A DNA stretch of 26,025 nucleotides from a virus: positions 1 through 26,025 of the IMG/VR virus record IMGVR_UViG_3300044695_003869, one strand, 5' to 3'. Positions 5,437 to 11,748 of this stretch are shown in pieces; positions within the stretch are counted from its first letter, which is position 1; each line of letters begins with the position of its first letter. Both the position numbers and the translations under genes were made by a program. Below the pieces are notes generated by a model, which was given only the letters and a program-made list of their open reading frames with translations, was not told where the DNA came from and made no database searches.

Positions 5437-5625
5437 CCAGCCCCGGTCTTCGGCGGCTACCGCAGCGGTCTCGACTCGTCTAAGGGTCCAGCCTAAGTCA
5501 GCAGCCAGCGCAGCGGAGTGGTGGGCCTTGCCCTCACTCGACAGGAGGATGGATGACGCCACCATTCTCCGGAGGTCCGGCTCCTGCTCGCTATCGCGGA
5601 TCTCGATCAGGCGCTCGCGGGTCAT
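5407..5625 (-). CDS. Small winged-helix-like protein
   Basis: 72 aa. The second half, SAALAADLGWTLRRVETAAV then EDRGWL, has the spacing of a winged helix-turn-helix recognition unit. No other domain is visible. I chose the ATG at 5625, which overlaps the ParB-like stop as ATGA; an upstream GTG at 5637 would add four residues. It is last in the leftward run 7991-5407 and converges with the coiled-coil gene, overlapping it by 30 bp with no terminator visible. Probably a DNA-binding regulator; target unknown. Confidence 0.6.
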   Translation of the reverse strand: MTRERLIEIRDSEQEPDLRRMVASSILLSSEGKAHHSAALAADLGWTLRRVETAAVAAEDRGWLSLAPKRRV

Positions 5626-6221
5626 GTCTGGGCACACGCCTCGACGATTCGTAGCGCCTGTTCGGAGTCGTCTAGGCCGCTCAGGAGGTCACGGATGACT
5701 TCCGCCTGTTCGGTCCTAGCCACGATCCTTACCTCCACGGTCTCGGGCGGCTCATCAGGCAGGTCCGTTACATCCTCAGGCTCAGGGCGCTCAGGTGTCG
5801 GCGGCTCGTAGCCTCCCATGTCCAGCAGGTCGTTCAACTCGGCCTTGCCCATGCTCAGGCGCTTACCAATCTCCTCAGGCTCTATCCGGGCAGCGATGTC
5901 TGCCAGCAGGTGCGCCAGCCTCACCGGGACGAACTTTCCTCGCAGACGGTTCATGGTCAGCATTCTAAGGCGGGCGTCCGTCTCTCCGGCCTCCTCGACC
6001 ACGCAGGGCACCGTCTCGGCCCCCAACTCGCCCAGCACCCTCCAACGATGCTCTCCGTCTATCAGGCGGTAGCCACCCTCGACGGGCCTCACCAGAACCG
6101 GTTGGACGAAGCCCCGGCGGCGGATGTCGTCTTTCAGGGCTTCCAGCATCTCGCCGCTCATCTCGTTGGGGTTCTCCGGGTCCGGCTCGATGTTCCCGTG
6201 CGGGATGTCCTCGACCTTCAT
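5622..6221 (-). CDS. ParB-like nuclease-domain protein, copy 1
   Basis: 199 aa. The N-terminal 105 residues are a ParB/sulfiredoxin-fold domain: IEPDPENPNEMS, then a DDIRRRGFVQPVLVRP segment, then GGYRLIDGEHRWRVL with the nucleotide-binding box GEHR at 56-59. A possible HTH follows (EIGKRLSMGKAELNDLL, about 117-133), then a proline/acid-rich linker and a short C-terminal domain. ParB-fold proteins bind CTP or act as nucleases; free-standing phage versions are common and their role is poorly defined. It is coupled by ATGA overlap to the DUF6321 gene upstream. A close paralogue lies at 7329-7991. Confidence 0.85.
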   Translation of the reverse strand: MKVEDIPHGNIEPDPENPNEMSGEMLEALKDDIRRRGFVQPVLVRPVEGGYRLIDGEHRWRVLGELGAETVPCVVEEAGETDARLRMLTMNRLRGKFVPVRLAHLLADIAARIEPEEIGKRLSMGKAELNDLLDMGGYEPPTPERPEPEDVTDLPDEPPETVEVRIVARTEQAEVIRDLLSGLDDSEQALRIVEACAQT

Positions 6222-6601
6222 GCTTGCTTCCGGTCTAGTGCTTCCTTGCGGCGGCGGGCCTTAGCGGCTATTGCTTGCGCGGCAGCCCGCGTCTTTGGGA
6301 CAGGCTCGCCCCACGCGGTCGCCATCAGGGCCAGACGGGTCGGCTTACCGTTGTCATCTACGAGCGGACCCTTCGGATTCGTGTAGAAGCGGGTCGCCCA
6401 ACTAATCCACCGGCGCTTATCCCGGTCAGAGGCGGCGGAGTAGTTCTTCACCCCGGGGCGGATATTCGCACCCCCGGCTTTCAGGCTCTTCCTACCCTTA
6501 GCATTCAGGCCGCCCTTAGGGTTCTGGCCTTCCTTACGCGCCCACGCGGCCTCCTGTAACTCGATACCCCAGTCGTTCAGGTGTCGGAAGGCGTCGCTCA
6601 T
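6218..6601 (-). CDS. DUF6321-like protein
   Basis: 127 aa, basic. It shows the conserved blocks NPKGGLNAKGRKS (27-39) and RWISWATRFYTNPKGP (65-79), then PTRLALMATAWGEPVPKT, which I recognise as the DUF6321 pattern found in phages and some bacteria. Function is unknown; the density of Lys, Arg and Gly suggests nucleic-acid contact. The region before the ATG has no Shine-Dalgarno. Instead TAGGGT lies six bases upstream, inside a perfect 7-bp inverted repeat. Its stop overlaps the start of ParB-like copy 1. Confidence 0.75.
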   Translation of the reverse strand: MSDAFRHLNDWGIELQEAAWARKEGQNPKGGLNAKGRKSLKAGGANIRPGVKNYSAASDRDKRRWISWATRFYTNPKGPLVDDNGKPTRLALMATAWGEPVPKTRAAAQAIAAKARRRKEALDRKQA

Positions 6602-6605
6602 GCCT

Positions 6606-6624
6606 ACACCCTACCGGAGGGTGT
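6606..6624 (-). other. Perfect inverted repeat over the -10 of gene 6601
   Basis: ACACCCT (6606-6612) and AGGGTGT (6618-6624) are a perfect 7-bp inverted repeat with a 5-nt spacer, between the decoration-gene stop (6629) and the ATG at 6601. The minus-strand TAGGGT (6613-6608) sits inside it. It could be an operator or an mRNA hairpin ending the decoration transcript; no U-tract follows. Confidence 0.5.
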
Positions 6625-6628
6625 TACC

Positions 6629-7285
6629 TCAGGCTAGGTCGAGATCTACGATGACGCGACCGAGCGGGTCAGTCTCGTCGTCAACGACTACGCCGACCGG
6701 AGTGTAAGCCGTGCCGCCCGCAGTGGTCGTAGCCACGGTGACGGTAGAGGCACCTCCGGTCAGGCTCGTCCCATTGGCCGTGAACTGGGCGACATTGGTG
6801 TCGGCCAGTGCGCCAGTGAAGGACACGGTGTAGACGCTCCCGACCTTGCCAACCGCTACATCTCCGACCCCGATGTTGCTCAGGGCTTCCAGCGCGGACA
6901 GGACCGCCGCCGCCGATGCGTTGTAAGCGATAGCAGTCGTGGTCTGACCGGAGAAGGTCAGCGTGAAGGTGCCGCCCGTAGCGTCAATCGTGACCGTCTG
7001 AACCTCGTCACTGGCCGAGTCACTGGTCAGCGTCGAGCCGTTCAGGTAGAGCAGGTCGCCCGTCGAGAAGACAGCGTCAACGGCAACTCGACCGCGCTTG
7101 ATGAGGAAGAACTCCTCGCCGTCCTCGATCACATCTTGGTCAGCAATGACGGAGTCGAACGAAGCGCCCTCCTGCTTGACGGCAACGCCGACGATGTTGT
7201 CTTCCTCGACCAGATCACCGTGTAGGTAGTCTCCGCCAGAGGAGTTGTCCGTGTAGAAGCCGCGAGTTTCTTGGTTGAAGGGCAT
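6629..7285 (-). CDS. Capsid decoration protein (DUF2190-like) with inserted Ig-like domain
   Basis: 218 aa. The N-terminal 90 residues and the last 25 (TPVGVVVDDETDPLGRVIVDL) have the layout of DUF2190-type head decoration proteins, in which a KxGDLLYL strand is normally followed quickly by a GVALxD strand. Between them, residues 93-190 are an extra beta domain (VQTVTIDATGGTFTLTFSG, then ALEALSNIGVGDVAV, then FTGALADTNV). This Ig-like module occurs in many actinobacteriophage structural proteins. It would decorate the capsid surface, and the insert would project outward. The gene stands apart from other head genes. No ribosome site is seen; TAAGAT lies six bases before the ATG. Confidence 0.75.
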   Translation of the reverse strand: MPFNQETRGFYTDNSSGGDYLHGDLVEEDNIVGVAVKQEGASFDSVIADQDVIEDGEEFFLIKRGRVAVDAVFSTGDLLYLNGSTLTSDSASDEVQTVTIDATGGTFTLTFSGQTTTAIAYNASAAAVLSALEALSNIGVGDVAVGKVGSVYTVSFTGALADTNVAQFTANGTSLTGGASTVTVATTTAGGTAYTPVGVVVDDETDPLGRVIVDLDLA

Positions 7286-7291
7286 ACCGTA

Positions 7292-7297
7292 ATCTTA
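7292..7297 (-). promoter_or_regulatory. -10 element for leaderless start at 7285
   Basis: TAAGAT on the minus strand ends six bases before the decoration-gene ATG. No clear -35 and no Shine-Dalgarno. Same geometry as neighbouring genes. Confidence 0.5.
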
Positions 7298-7328
7298 GGC
7301 ACAGGGCCAGCGACAGCCCCGCTCGGAC

Positions 7329-7991
7329 TTACTCGTCAGCGGGCTTGGCCGGTAGGGTCTGACTCAGTATCTCGATCAAGGCATCGGCCCGGGTGACAGC
7401 CCCGGCTACCATGCGAGCCTCGATAGCCGCCTCGACGCTCTCGGCACCACTCGGGGTGAACCGCCATGAGAACACCTCAGGTTGCGGCTCGACCTCCTCA
7501 GTCACGGTAGCGATGTCCTCGTCAAGAGACTCGCCCGCCAGCACGGTCGTCAACTCGTCACCTTCCATGCCCAGCACCTCCGTCAGGGTTTCCTCGCCCA
7601 TCTCATCGGCTAGGCCGGAGACCACCCCAGCCAACTTGCCCGGGTCGAAGGATCCCCGCAACCGATTCATACTTACCATCCGTAAGCGGGCATCGTCCTC
7701 GGGTCGGTCGTCAACCACACAGGGCACGGTCTCGATGCCAGCATCTTTCAGGACGCGCCACCGATGCTCGCCGTCAATAATCGTGAACTGCCCCGGGCGA
7801 CCCTCGCCGTCATCGGTCGGGCGCACCAGCACAGGCTGGACGAACCCCTTATCTTGGATGTCCCGGCTCAGTGCTTCCAGCACGGACTCGGTCATCTCGT
7901 TTGGGTTGGAGGGGTCAGGCTCGATCCGGTCGGTCGGGATCTCGACCACCTCGACGGACTGCCTCCTCATGCTCTCGATGCTTTCGGGCAT
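7329..7991 (-). CDS. ParB-like nuclease-domain protein, copy 2
   Basis: 220 aa, clearly paralogous to the protein at 5622-6221 over the first 125 residues. It shares IEPDPxNPNEM, GFVQPVLVRP, IDGEHRWRVL (GEHR at 74-77), ETVPCVV and the RLRGxF block. The C-terminal 95 residues differ and are acidic. It has about 17 extra N-terminal residues and a longer loop before the GEHR strand. TATGAT lies six bases before the ATG, no Shine-Dalgarno is visible, and a strong terminator lies just upstream, so it starts its own transcription unit. With copy 1 it brackets the decoration and DUF6321 genes. Confidence 0.85.
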   Translation of the reverse strand: MPESIESMRRQSVEVVEIPTDRIEPDPSNPNEMTESVLEALSRDIQDKGFVQPVLVRPTDDGEGRPGQFTIIDGEHRWRVLKDAGIETVPCVVDDRPEDDARLRMVSMNRLRGSFDPGKLAGVVSGLADEMGEETLTEVLGMEGDELTTVLAGESLDEDIATVTEEVEPQPEVFSWRFTPSGAESVEAAIEARMVAGAVTRADALIEILSQTLPAKPADE

Positions 7992-7997
7992 CCTTAC

Positions 7998-8003
7998 ATC
8001 ATA
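7998..8003 (-). promoter_or_regulatory. -10 element for leaderless start at 7991
   Basis: TATGAT on the minus strand ends six bases before the ATG of ParB-like copy 2. It lies downstream of the terminator at 8035-8065, as expected for a new unit. The -35 is weak. Confidence 0.55.
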
Positions 8004-8034
8004 CCGTCATGTCGGCTCAGTAAAGAGAAACCGC

Positions 8035-8065
8035 CCGCGCCGAGGGGGGAGGAAACTCAGCGCGG
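8035..8065 (-). terminator. Rho-independent terminator after the Rpf-like lysin gene
   Basis: Read on the minus strand, CCGCGCTGAG (8065-8056) pairs with CTCGGCGCGG (8044-8035) over 10 bp with one wobble, followed by GCGGTTTCTCTTTAC, a U-rich tail. A smaller hairpin with a TTTC loop (8097-8078) precedes it. It separates the lysin gene from ParB-like copy 2. Confidence 0.78.
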
Positions 8066-8125
8066 ACGGCTCCCAAGCCCTGACCGAAAGGTCAAGGTTC
8101 CTCACACTACTGCCTCAATCGGCGG

Positions 8126-8671
8126 CTACGCGCAACCCCACGGAGAGGTGCCGTAGAGTGAAAGCAACCGGTTGGCTACCTTCATCTGCTGCCGCCATGT
8201 GGCATACCCGGCATTGCTCGGCATACCCGGATACTTATACCCGGACCAAGTCCCATACCAGAATCCGAGGCCGCCCTGATAGGTCGGCCCGGTGTGTGAC
8301 CAGTTGATGCCCATGTAGCCCGGACCCGGCTGCTCACAGCGACCGATGGCGATCCACAGGTCATGGTTCGGCGGCAACAGACTCCGCTTGACCTTGCCCC
8401 AACGAACCTTCATCACGGATCTGTGATTGGGTCCGGCGGCGCACTTCAACATGTGCCGGTGCTTGGCCTTAGCCCCTTGCGGGATCTTGGACTCACCAAC
8501 AAACTGGCGGCTCCACTCCCTGTGACTCTCAGCGGTGTGTAGGTGGTCATGGCCGCCACAGGAAGCACTGGCCTGAGGCGAGTCCGGCTTGCCCGGACCG
8601 ATGATCGTAGCCGACGCTGGGGCGATTATCAGGGTGCCCAGCAGCGCCAACGACGCTATGATTGTTCGCAT
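8126..8671 (-). CDS. Secreted Rpf-fold transglycosylase/lysozyme (lysin)
   Basis: 181 aa. The N-terminus is a Sec signal peptide: a short basic start, a hydrophobic core at residues 4-18 and PASA just before a likely cleavage site after Ala21. Residues 103-180 follow the resuscitation-promoting-factor fold: LWIAIGRCEQPG with the catalytic-position Glu113, INWSHTGPTYQGGLGF, then ATWRQQMKVANRLL and a terminal PWGC. Cys112 and Cys180 match the conserved Rpf disulfide. It should cleave the glycan strand of peptidoglycan outside the membrane. Residues 35-100 have no known fold. TATGCT lies six bases before the ATG. The two-helix membrane protein upstream makes a lysis pair likely. Confidence 0.8.
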   Translation of the reverse strand: MRTIIASLALLGTLIIAPASATIIGPGKPDSPQASASCGGHDHLHTAESHREWSRQFVGESKIPQGAKAKHRHMLKCAAGPNHRSVMKVRWGKVKRSLLPPNHDLWIAIGRCEQPGPGYMGINWSHTGPTYQGGLGFWYGTWSGYKYPGMPSNAGYATWRQQMKVANRLLSLYGTSPWGCA

Positions 8672-8677
8672 TCCATT

Positions 8678-8707
8678 AGCATATCCTCACCGTCGGAGGT
8701 ATGCCAG
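8678..8707 (-). promoter_or_regulatory. Promoter of the lysin gene, leaderless geometry
   Basis: CTGGCA (8707-8702), an 18-bp spacer and TATGCT (8683-8678) on the minus strand. The -10 ends six bases before the ATG, so transcription would begin at or next to the start codon. Confidence 0.55.
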
Positions 8708-8708
8708 A

Positions 8709-8858
8709 TCAGCGCATTACGGCATGAACGATTGCGGTGACCGCAACCAGAATGAAGGCAGCCTGAATGAACGGGTTGTTCCCGAAGGACCGGTGGGGGC
8801 TAATCGCGCCCAGCACGAGCAGGACCGCGACGGAGATTACGAAGGCTACCTCGGTCAC
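8709..8858 (-). CDS. Two-helix small membrane protein, holin candidate
   Basis: 49 aa from the GTG at 8858, which overlaps the upstream regulator's stop as GTGA. A farther ATG (8918) would add 20 charged residues and a long overlap. Two hydrophobic segments (EVAFVISVAVLLVLGAI and FIQAAFILVAVTAIVHAVM) are joined by a short polar turn (SPHRSFGNNP), the form of a class II-type holin. It lies directly before the secreted lysin. A signal-peptide lysin needs only membrane depolarisation, so a pinholin role would fit. No sequence family is recognised and the function is inferred from topology and position. Confidence 0.55.
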   Translation of the reverse strand: MTEVAFVISVAVLLVLGAISPHRSFGNNPFIQAAFILVAVTAIVHAVMR

Positions 8859-9082
8859 CGTCTGCGCTTCTCTTCGGCCCGCTTGTGGGCCAGCCTTTCC
8901 ACATCCTCGCGCAACCATACACGGGTGGCCCTGAGCCTTGCTACCGGCGGCGGCATCACTCCGGTCCTGACATAGCGGGCGATCCGGGTTCTCTCGACCC
9001 CGAGGATTTCACTGGCTTCCATTGCCCCGACCAGATCCCCGGAGGTCTCTGGGGTGCGGCGGATCTCGACGAACTCTGCCAT
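8855..9082 (-). CDS. MerR/AlpA-like HTH protein
   Basis: 75 aa. Residues 18-60 form a MerR-type winged helix: MEASEILGVERTRIARYVRTGVMPPPV, then RVWLREDVERLA, the layout used by excisionases and AlpA-like regulators. Short basic tail. No integrase is seen in the window, so an excisionase role is not supported and a transcriptional or DNA-bending role is as likely. It is coupled to both neighbours: its ATG overlaps the upstream membrane-protein stop (TGATG) and its stop overlaps the holin-candidate GTG. Confidence 0.72.
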   Translation of the reverse strand: MAEFVEIRRTPETSGDLVGAMEASEILGVERTRIARYVRTGVMPPPVARLRATRVWLREDVERLAHKRAEEKRRR

Positions 9083-9264
9083 CAGGCCACAGGCTCCCGG
9101 TCCCTGATGAGGAACTCGTGATCGCTACGGAGGGAGGTTAGGCCAGCCTCCGGCTCCGGCTCCATTGTCAGTTGTTGGTGATCCTGATAGCGCCGGGTGG
9201 ACGCTCGGTATGCGGCGACACCGATTACGACAAACACCGACAGGACCGATAGCAAGATGACCAT
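9082..9264 (-). CDS. Single-pass small membrane protein
   Basis: 60 aa from the ATG at 9264. One transmembrane helix at the N-terminus (MVILLSVLSVFVVIGVAAY) is followed by a charged cytoplasmic or external tail. A first in-frame ATG at 9300 would add a 12-residue basic leader, but it overlaps another small frame and has no ribosome site; AGAGACGAGG lies just before 9264. The N-in single-helix plan fits accessory lysis (antiholin-like) or superinfection-exclusion proteins, but no family is recognised. Coupled by TGATG to the HTH gene. Confidence 0.55.
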   Translation of the reverse strand: MVILLSVLSVFVVIGVAAYRASTRRYQDHQQLTMEPEPEAGLTSLRSDHEFLIRDREPVA

Positions 9265-9287
9265 CTTCCTCGTCTCTCTTGGTCGGG

Positions 9288-9377
9288 CTAGGCTACGCAT
9301 CGTAGCACGGGTCCAAGCGCCATCAAGATGATGAACGCTGCCAGAAGGCAGAGCCTGAATACTCGCTCAGGCCGCAT
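9288..9377 (-). CDS. Possible 29-aa membrane peptide
   Basis: A short frame starts within the last codons of the RusA gene (11-nt overlap) and ends at 9288. It encodes a basic start (MRPERVFR) and one hydrophobic stretch (LCLLAAFIILMALGPVL). It fills the only gap in this otherwise gapless run. There is no ribosome site of its own, so it would depend on coupling. The hydrophobic coding and position make it possible, not certain. Confidence 0.3.
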   Translation of the reverse strand: MRPERVFRLCLLAAFIILMALGPVLRCVA

Positions 9378-9861
9378 CGGGCAGGTCGTCGAGCAGGTTC
9401 GGGGCAGTCTCCTGAACCACAGGCTCGGTTAGCGCGGTGACGGTTACCCGGGTCTCACAGGTCTCGTCGCTTCCGGCGTATCGCTTGACCGCTCTCAACT
9501 CCGCTATCTGTGAGTCGTCCTGATAGGCAATGGTGTTCAGGGCGTCCTGAACGATCTTGACAAGGTTGTCTATGTCGCCGCCATACTTGCCACGACCCGG
9601 GCGCGTCAGCAGGTGTGAGGGCTTGATTCCCTGTTTGCCGAAGTGCGACTGAGGCCGGTCGAACAGGAACTCGCACTCCATCATCAGCGGGCCGTGGAGT
9701 TGCGGCAGTTGTGCGGTTCGCCAGAGCAGCGCGATCTCGCCCATCTTGGCCTCCCTGTCAGGGGCGGTGAAGTAGTGGGGCTTGCCGGAACGGAAGTTGG
9801 CTTTCGCCCTCGCCCAAGTCATCGGCTTCCCCGGGATCACTATGGTGTGACTCTCGCCCAC
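9367..9861 (-). CDS. rusA: RusA-like Holliday junction resolvase
   Basis: 164 aa, close to typical RusA length plus a C-terminal tail. It has the family landmarks: PGKPMTWARAK at the N-terminus, DRPQSHFGK, then GGDIDNLVK with catalytic-type Asp96 and Asp98 and Lys102, DALNTIAY, QDDSQI (Asp116) and a following conserved Lys126. RusA is a homodimeric metal-dependent endonuclease that cuts four-way DNA junctions. That fits the RecT and Cas4-like exonuclease farther along the same leftward block, which would create such junctions. The start is a GTG with TAAGAT six bases upstream and no good Shine-Dalgarno. Confidence 0.88.
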   Translation of the reverse strand: MGESHTIVIPGKPMTWARAKANFRSGKPHYFTAPDREAKMGEIALLWRTAQLPQLHGPLMMECEFLFDRPQSHFGKQGIKPSHLLTRPGRGKYGGDIDNLVKIVQDALNTIAYQDDSQIAELRAVKRYAGSDETCETRVTVTALTEPVVQETAPNLLDDLPDAA

Positions 9862-9867
9862 ACCTTG

Positions 9868-9873
9868 ATCTTA
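9868..9873 (-). promoter_or_regulatory. -10 element for leaderless start at 9861
   Basis: TAAGAT on the minus strand ends six bases before the GTG of rusA. It is the same hexamer and spacing as at 7292-7297. Confidence 0.45.
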
Positions 9874-10071
9874 TGCGCGAGACTCAGGCGCTACACAGGA
9901 TGTCGCGGACTCCTGTATTGAGGTGGGCTTGTATTCGCCCTCGATGACATAGGTGAAGATCGAGCCGTTGCGGTCGGGTATGCGGACCTTCCACCTGTCT
10001 CCCAACTTACCGACGATCTCGCCCGTCCGGTCATAATGCTTGTGGCCGTTGCTCGTTATCAGCACTCTCAT
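9871..10071 (-). CDS. KOW/SH3-like small protein
   Basis: 66 aa. The N-terminal 45 residues alternate short strands with a KOW-like core (TGEIVGKLGDRWKVRIPDRNG), typical of small SH3-like barrels that bind nucleic acid or protein. The C-terminal 20 residues look disordered. Its ATG overlaps the stop of the GP88 gene (ATGA), so it is co-translated with it. Function unknown. Confidence 0.6.
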   Translation of the reverse strand: MRVLITSNGHKHYDRTGEIVGKLGDRWKVRIPDRNGSIFTYVIEGEYKPTSIQESATSCVAPESRA

Positions 10072-10883
10072 GCGGCGATCCCCCTTTGGACGCTTGTCTT
10101 CCGGCGGCCCTTCTCGGCCTCAATCTGACCGAAGGTCTTATGGCCCATTCGCTTCTTGAAGGCCGGAATGTTGTTGGCAGGGATTCCGACCCGCGTAGTG
10201 TCCAGCAGGACACAGTAGAGATCGTTCTCCTCTTGGTCAGTATATCCCGCATCAGCCAGTGACACCAGATCGGGAAACACCTCAGCATGGCGGTCCTCGT
10301 CCGGGTCGAGCAGATGATCCTCGACGCCGCCCAGTGAGAAGATCACACGGAAGTTCGGCGGGAAGCCCTCCTCTCCGACCATGCGCTTGACCCGGCTTAC
10401 TTCTTTGGTGTAGGCGTAGAACAGGATGTCGTCAACCTGCCGAGCGATCTCAGCCCAACGCATCAGGTAATCGTCAGAATAGAAGTCTCCGGAGTCGTGG
10501 ATCCTTACGGCGATGCCTCCCGAATCCATCCAGCCCTGAGTCCACTCGTCAAGGATTAGCCGGTCTCGGTCCTCAGGGAAGCGCGGCTCGCCACTGGGCC
10601 GGAACTTCTTGGCGGCCAGTTCGGAGAGCATCCTCTCCTGCCACTCCTCAGGCTCGTCGAGCGTCATCATCAGGTTGCGCTGGTGGGCCTCCTTGACCTT
10701 CGGGAACAGGTAGGTGCCGTTCCGTGCGTAACAGTAGTCCTTACAGGCACCGGCACTAGGGCACACATTCACCACTCGCCCGTCGGGCAGTTTGGTCACC
10801 CACGCTGGCAGTGTCCAGTTCCAGACACCGTCGCGGCGCAGTTCACCATTCTGGCGCAGTAGAGGCTTAGGCTTGGCAGGCAT
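10068..10883 (-). CDS. GP88-family phage protein
   Basis: 271 aa from the ATG at 10883. It carries the GP88 signature: VCPSAGACKDYCYARNGTY with Cys41, Cys47 and Cys51, KVKEAHQRN, then RIHDSGDFYS and LFYAYTKE. The three closely spaced cysteines suggest a metal or Fe-S site, and the SGDFYS block sits where an active site would be. The family is widespread in actinobacterial and other phages and its biochemical role is not established to my knowledge. A longer frame to 10931 would overlap the kinase gene; TAGGTT lies seven bases before 10883, so I prefer the shorter start. Confidence 0.8.
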   Translation of the reverse strand: MPAKPKPLLRQNGELRRDGVWNWTLPAWVTKLPDGRVVNVCPSAGACKDYCYARNGTYLFPKVKEAHQRNLMMTLDEPEEWQERMLSELAAKKFRPSGEPRFPEDRDRLILDEWTQGWMDSGGIAVRIHDSGDFYSDDYLMRWAEIARQVDDILFYAYTKEVSRVKRMVGEEGFPPNFRVIFSLGGVEDHLLDPDEDRHAEVFPDLVSLADAGYTDQEENDLYCVLLDTTRVGIPANNIPAFKKRMGHKTFGQIEAEKGRRKTSVQRGIAA

Positions 10884-10890
10884 TCGGATG

Positions 10891-10896
10891 AACCTA
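10891..10896 (-). promoter_or_regulatory. -10 element for leaderless start at 10883
   Basis: TAGGTT on the minus strand ends seven bases before the preferred GP88 start. AGGT could also be read as a weak ribosome site. Confidence 0.35.
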
Positions 10897-10903
10897 GCGA
10901 CGC

Positions 10904-11500
10904 CTACGGATGGTAACGGTGGGCATACCACATGACGCGCTCGACCTCGTCCTCCAAGTCGTCGAGTGTGCCCTCGTTATTGACCGTGCGGTCTATCAGG
11001 TCGTCTGGTAACGGGCGCTCGGAGGGGTGATCGTTCGCCGGGGAGCCATCGGTCCTGACCACCTTCCAGACTTCACCGCCTGTCGTGCGGATGGCCTCGG
11101 CCTCGTTTGGGAAGCGGACATCGGTAATCAGCAGGAGGTCTACCTCGGGCGGGTCCATGTCAACGACCTTGACCCAGAAGTCAGCATCGAACATGTCACG
11201 GTGGGCCTCAGTGCCGTAGCGTTGTAGGAACTCCCTGCCCGACACCCGGTGGATGGTCTCGCCCGACTCGACGATCTCAATCGTCTGACTGGCCTTGAAG
11301 CGGTCAGCCCACTCGCGGACGGCAGCGGTTCCGACTTGGTCTCCGTCGAAGCGGACGCCCAGTGCGCGGGCAGCGGACACCTTGATGGCGTCAGCGAAGG
11401 CCACCTCTTTGGTGCGCTCTGGTGACAGTTTCGCTATCAGCGATGCGACCGTGTTCTTGCCAGATCGAGCGTAGCCCGTAAGCCCTACTACCCGGGTCAC
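10904..11500 (-). CDS. Deoxynucleoside monophosphate kinase
   Basis: 198 aa. The P-loop is GYARSGKNT (9-17), typical of phage T4 gp1-like dNMP kinases, where Asn or Asp follows the Lys. The second hallmark, LLITDVRFPNEAEAI, lies in the middle and a C-terminal D-R-x-V-N-N-E-G-T block is also present. The enzyme phosphorylates dNMPs to dNDPs to feed phage DNA synthesis, in the cytoplasm. GTG start overlapping the upstream stop (GTGA). It sits between a replication-loader block and GP88, as expected for nucleotide metabolism. Confidence 0.88.
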   Translation of the reverse strand: MTRVVGLTGYARSGKNTVASLIAKLSPERTKEVAFADAIKVSAARALGVRFDGDQVGTAAVREWADRFKASQTIEIVESGETIHRVSGREFLQRYGTEAHRDMFDADFWVKVVDMDPPEVDLLLITDVRFPNEAEAIRTTGGEVWKVVRTDGSPANDHPSERPLPDDLIDRTVNNEGTLDDLEDEVERVMWYAHRYHP

Positions 11501-11748
11501 CCGGCGACTCCGGTGATGACCACCACCAGCAATAGCGCCACAAGCATCATCGGGACGATGACCTCGGCTAGGTTGAGTGGGTATTCCTGACCGATGTCGT
11601 TGGCACAGTCAACACAGAACAGTTCGCGGGTCGGGTTCCACAGTGCCGCCCTGCTGCCGATCCGTAGCCTTCGACGGCAGTTCTCACAGTAGCCCGGCTC
11701 GTTGACCGTCCCCATTACGAATCCGTCGGGGACTTCCTTATCGCTCAT
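11497..11748 (-). CDS. Zinc-ribbon protein with C-terminal membrane helix
   Basis: 83 aa. Two CxxC pairs (C21/C24 and C45/C48) form a small zinc ribbon. A C-terminal hydrophobic helix follows at residues 62-80 (EVIVPMMLVALLLVVVITG), so it would be tail-anchored with the ribbon in the cytoplasm. It is coupled on both sides: ATGA from the helicase-loader gene, which provides AAGGAGAGGC as ribosome site, and GTGA to the kinase gene. Function unknown; the anchor could tether a replication or nucleotide-pool protein to the membrane. Confidence 0.68.
   Translation of the reverse strand: MSDKEVPDGFVMGTVNEPGYCENCRRRLRIGSRAALWNPTRELFCVDCANDIGQEYPLNLAEVIVPMMLVALLLVVVITGVAG

Noticed and set aside
10913-10923. 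TGGTATGCC on the minus strand resembling an extended -10
   Set aside because: It is part of conserved coding sequence near the C-terminus of the kinase, the last base breaks the -10, and no -35 is present.
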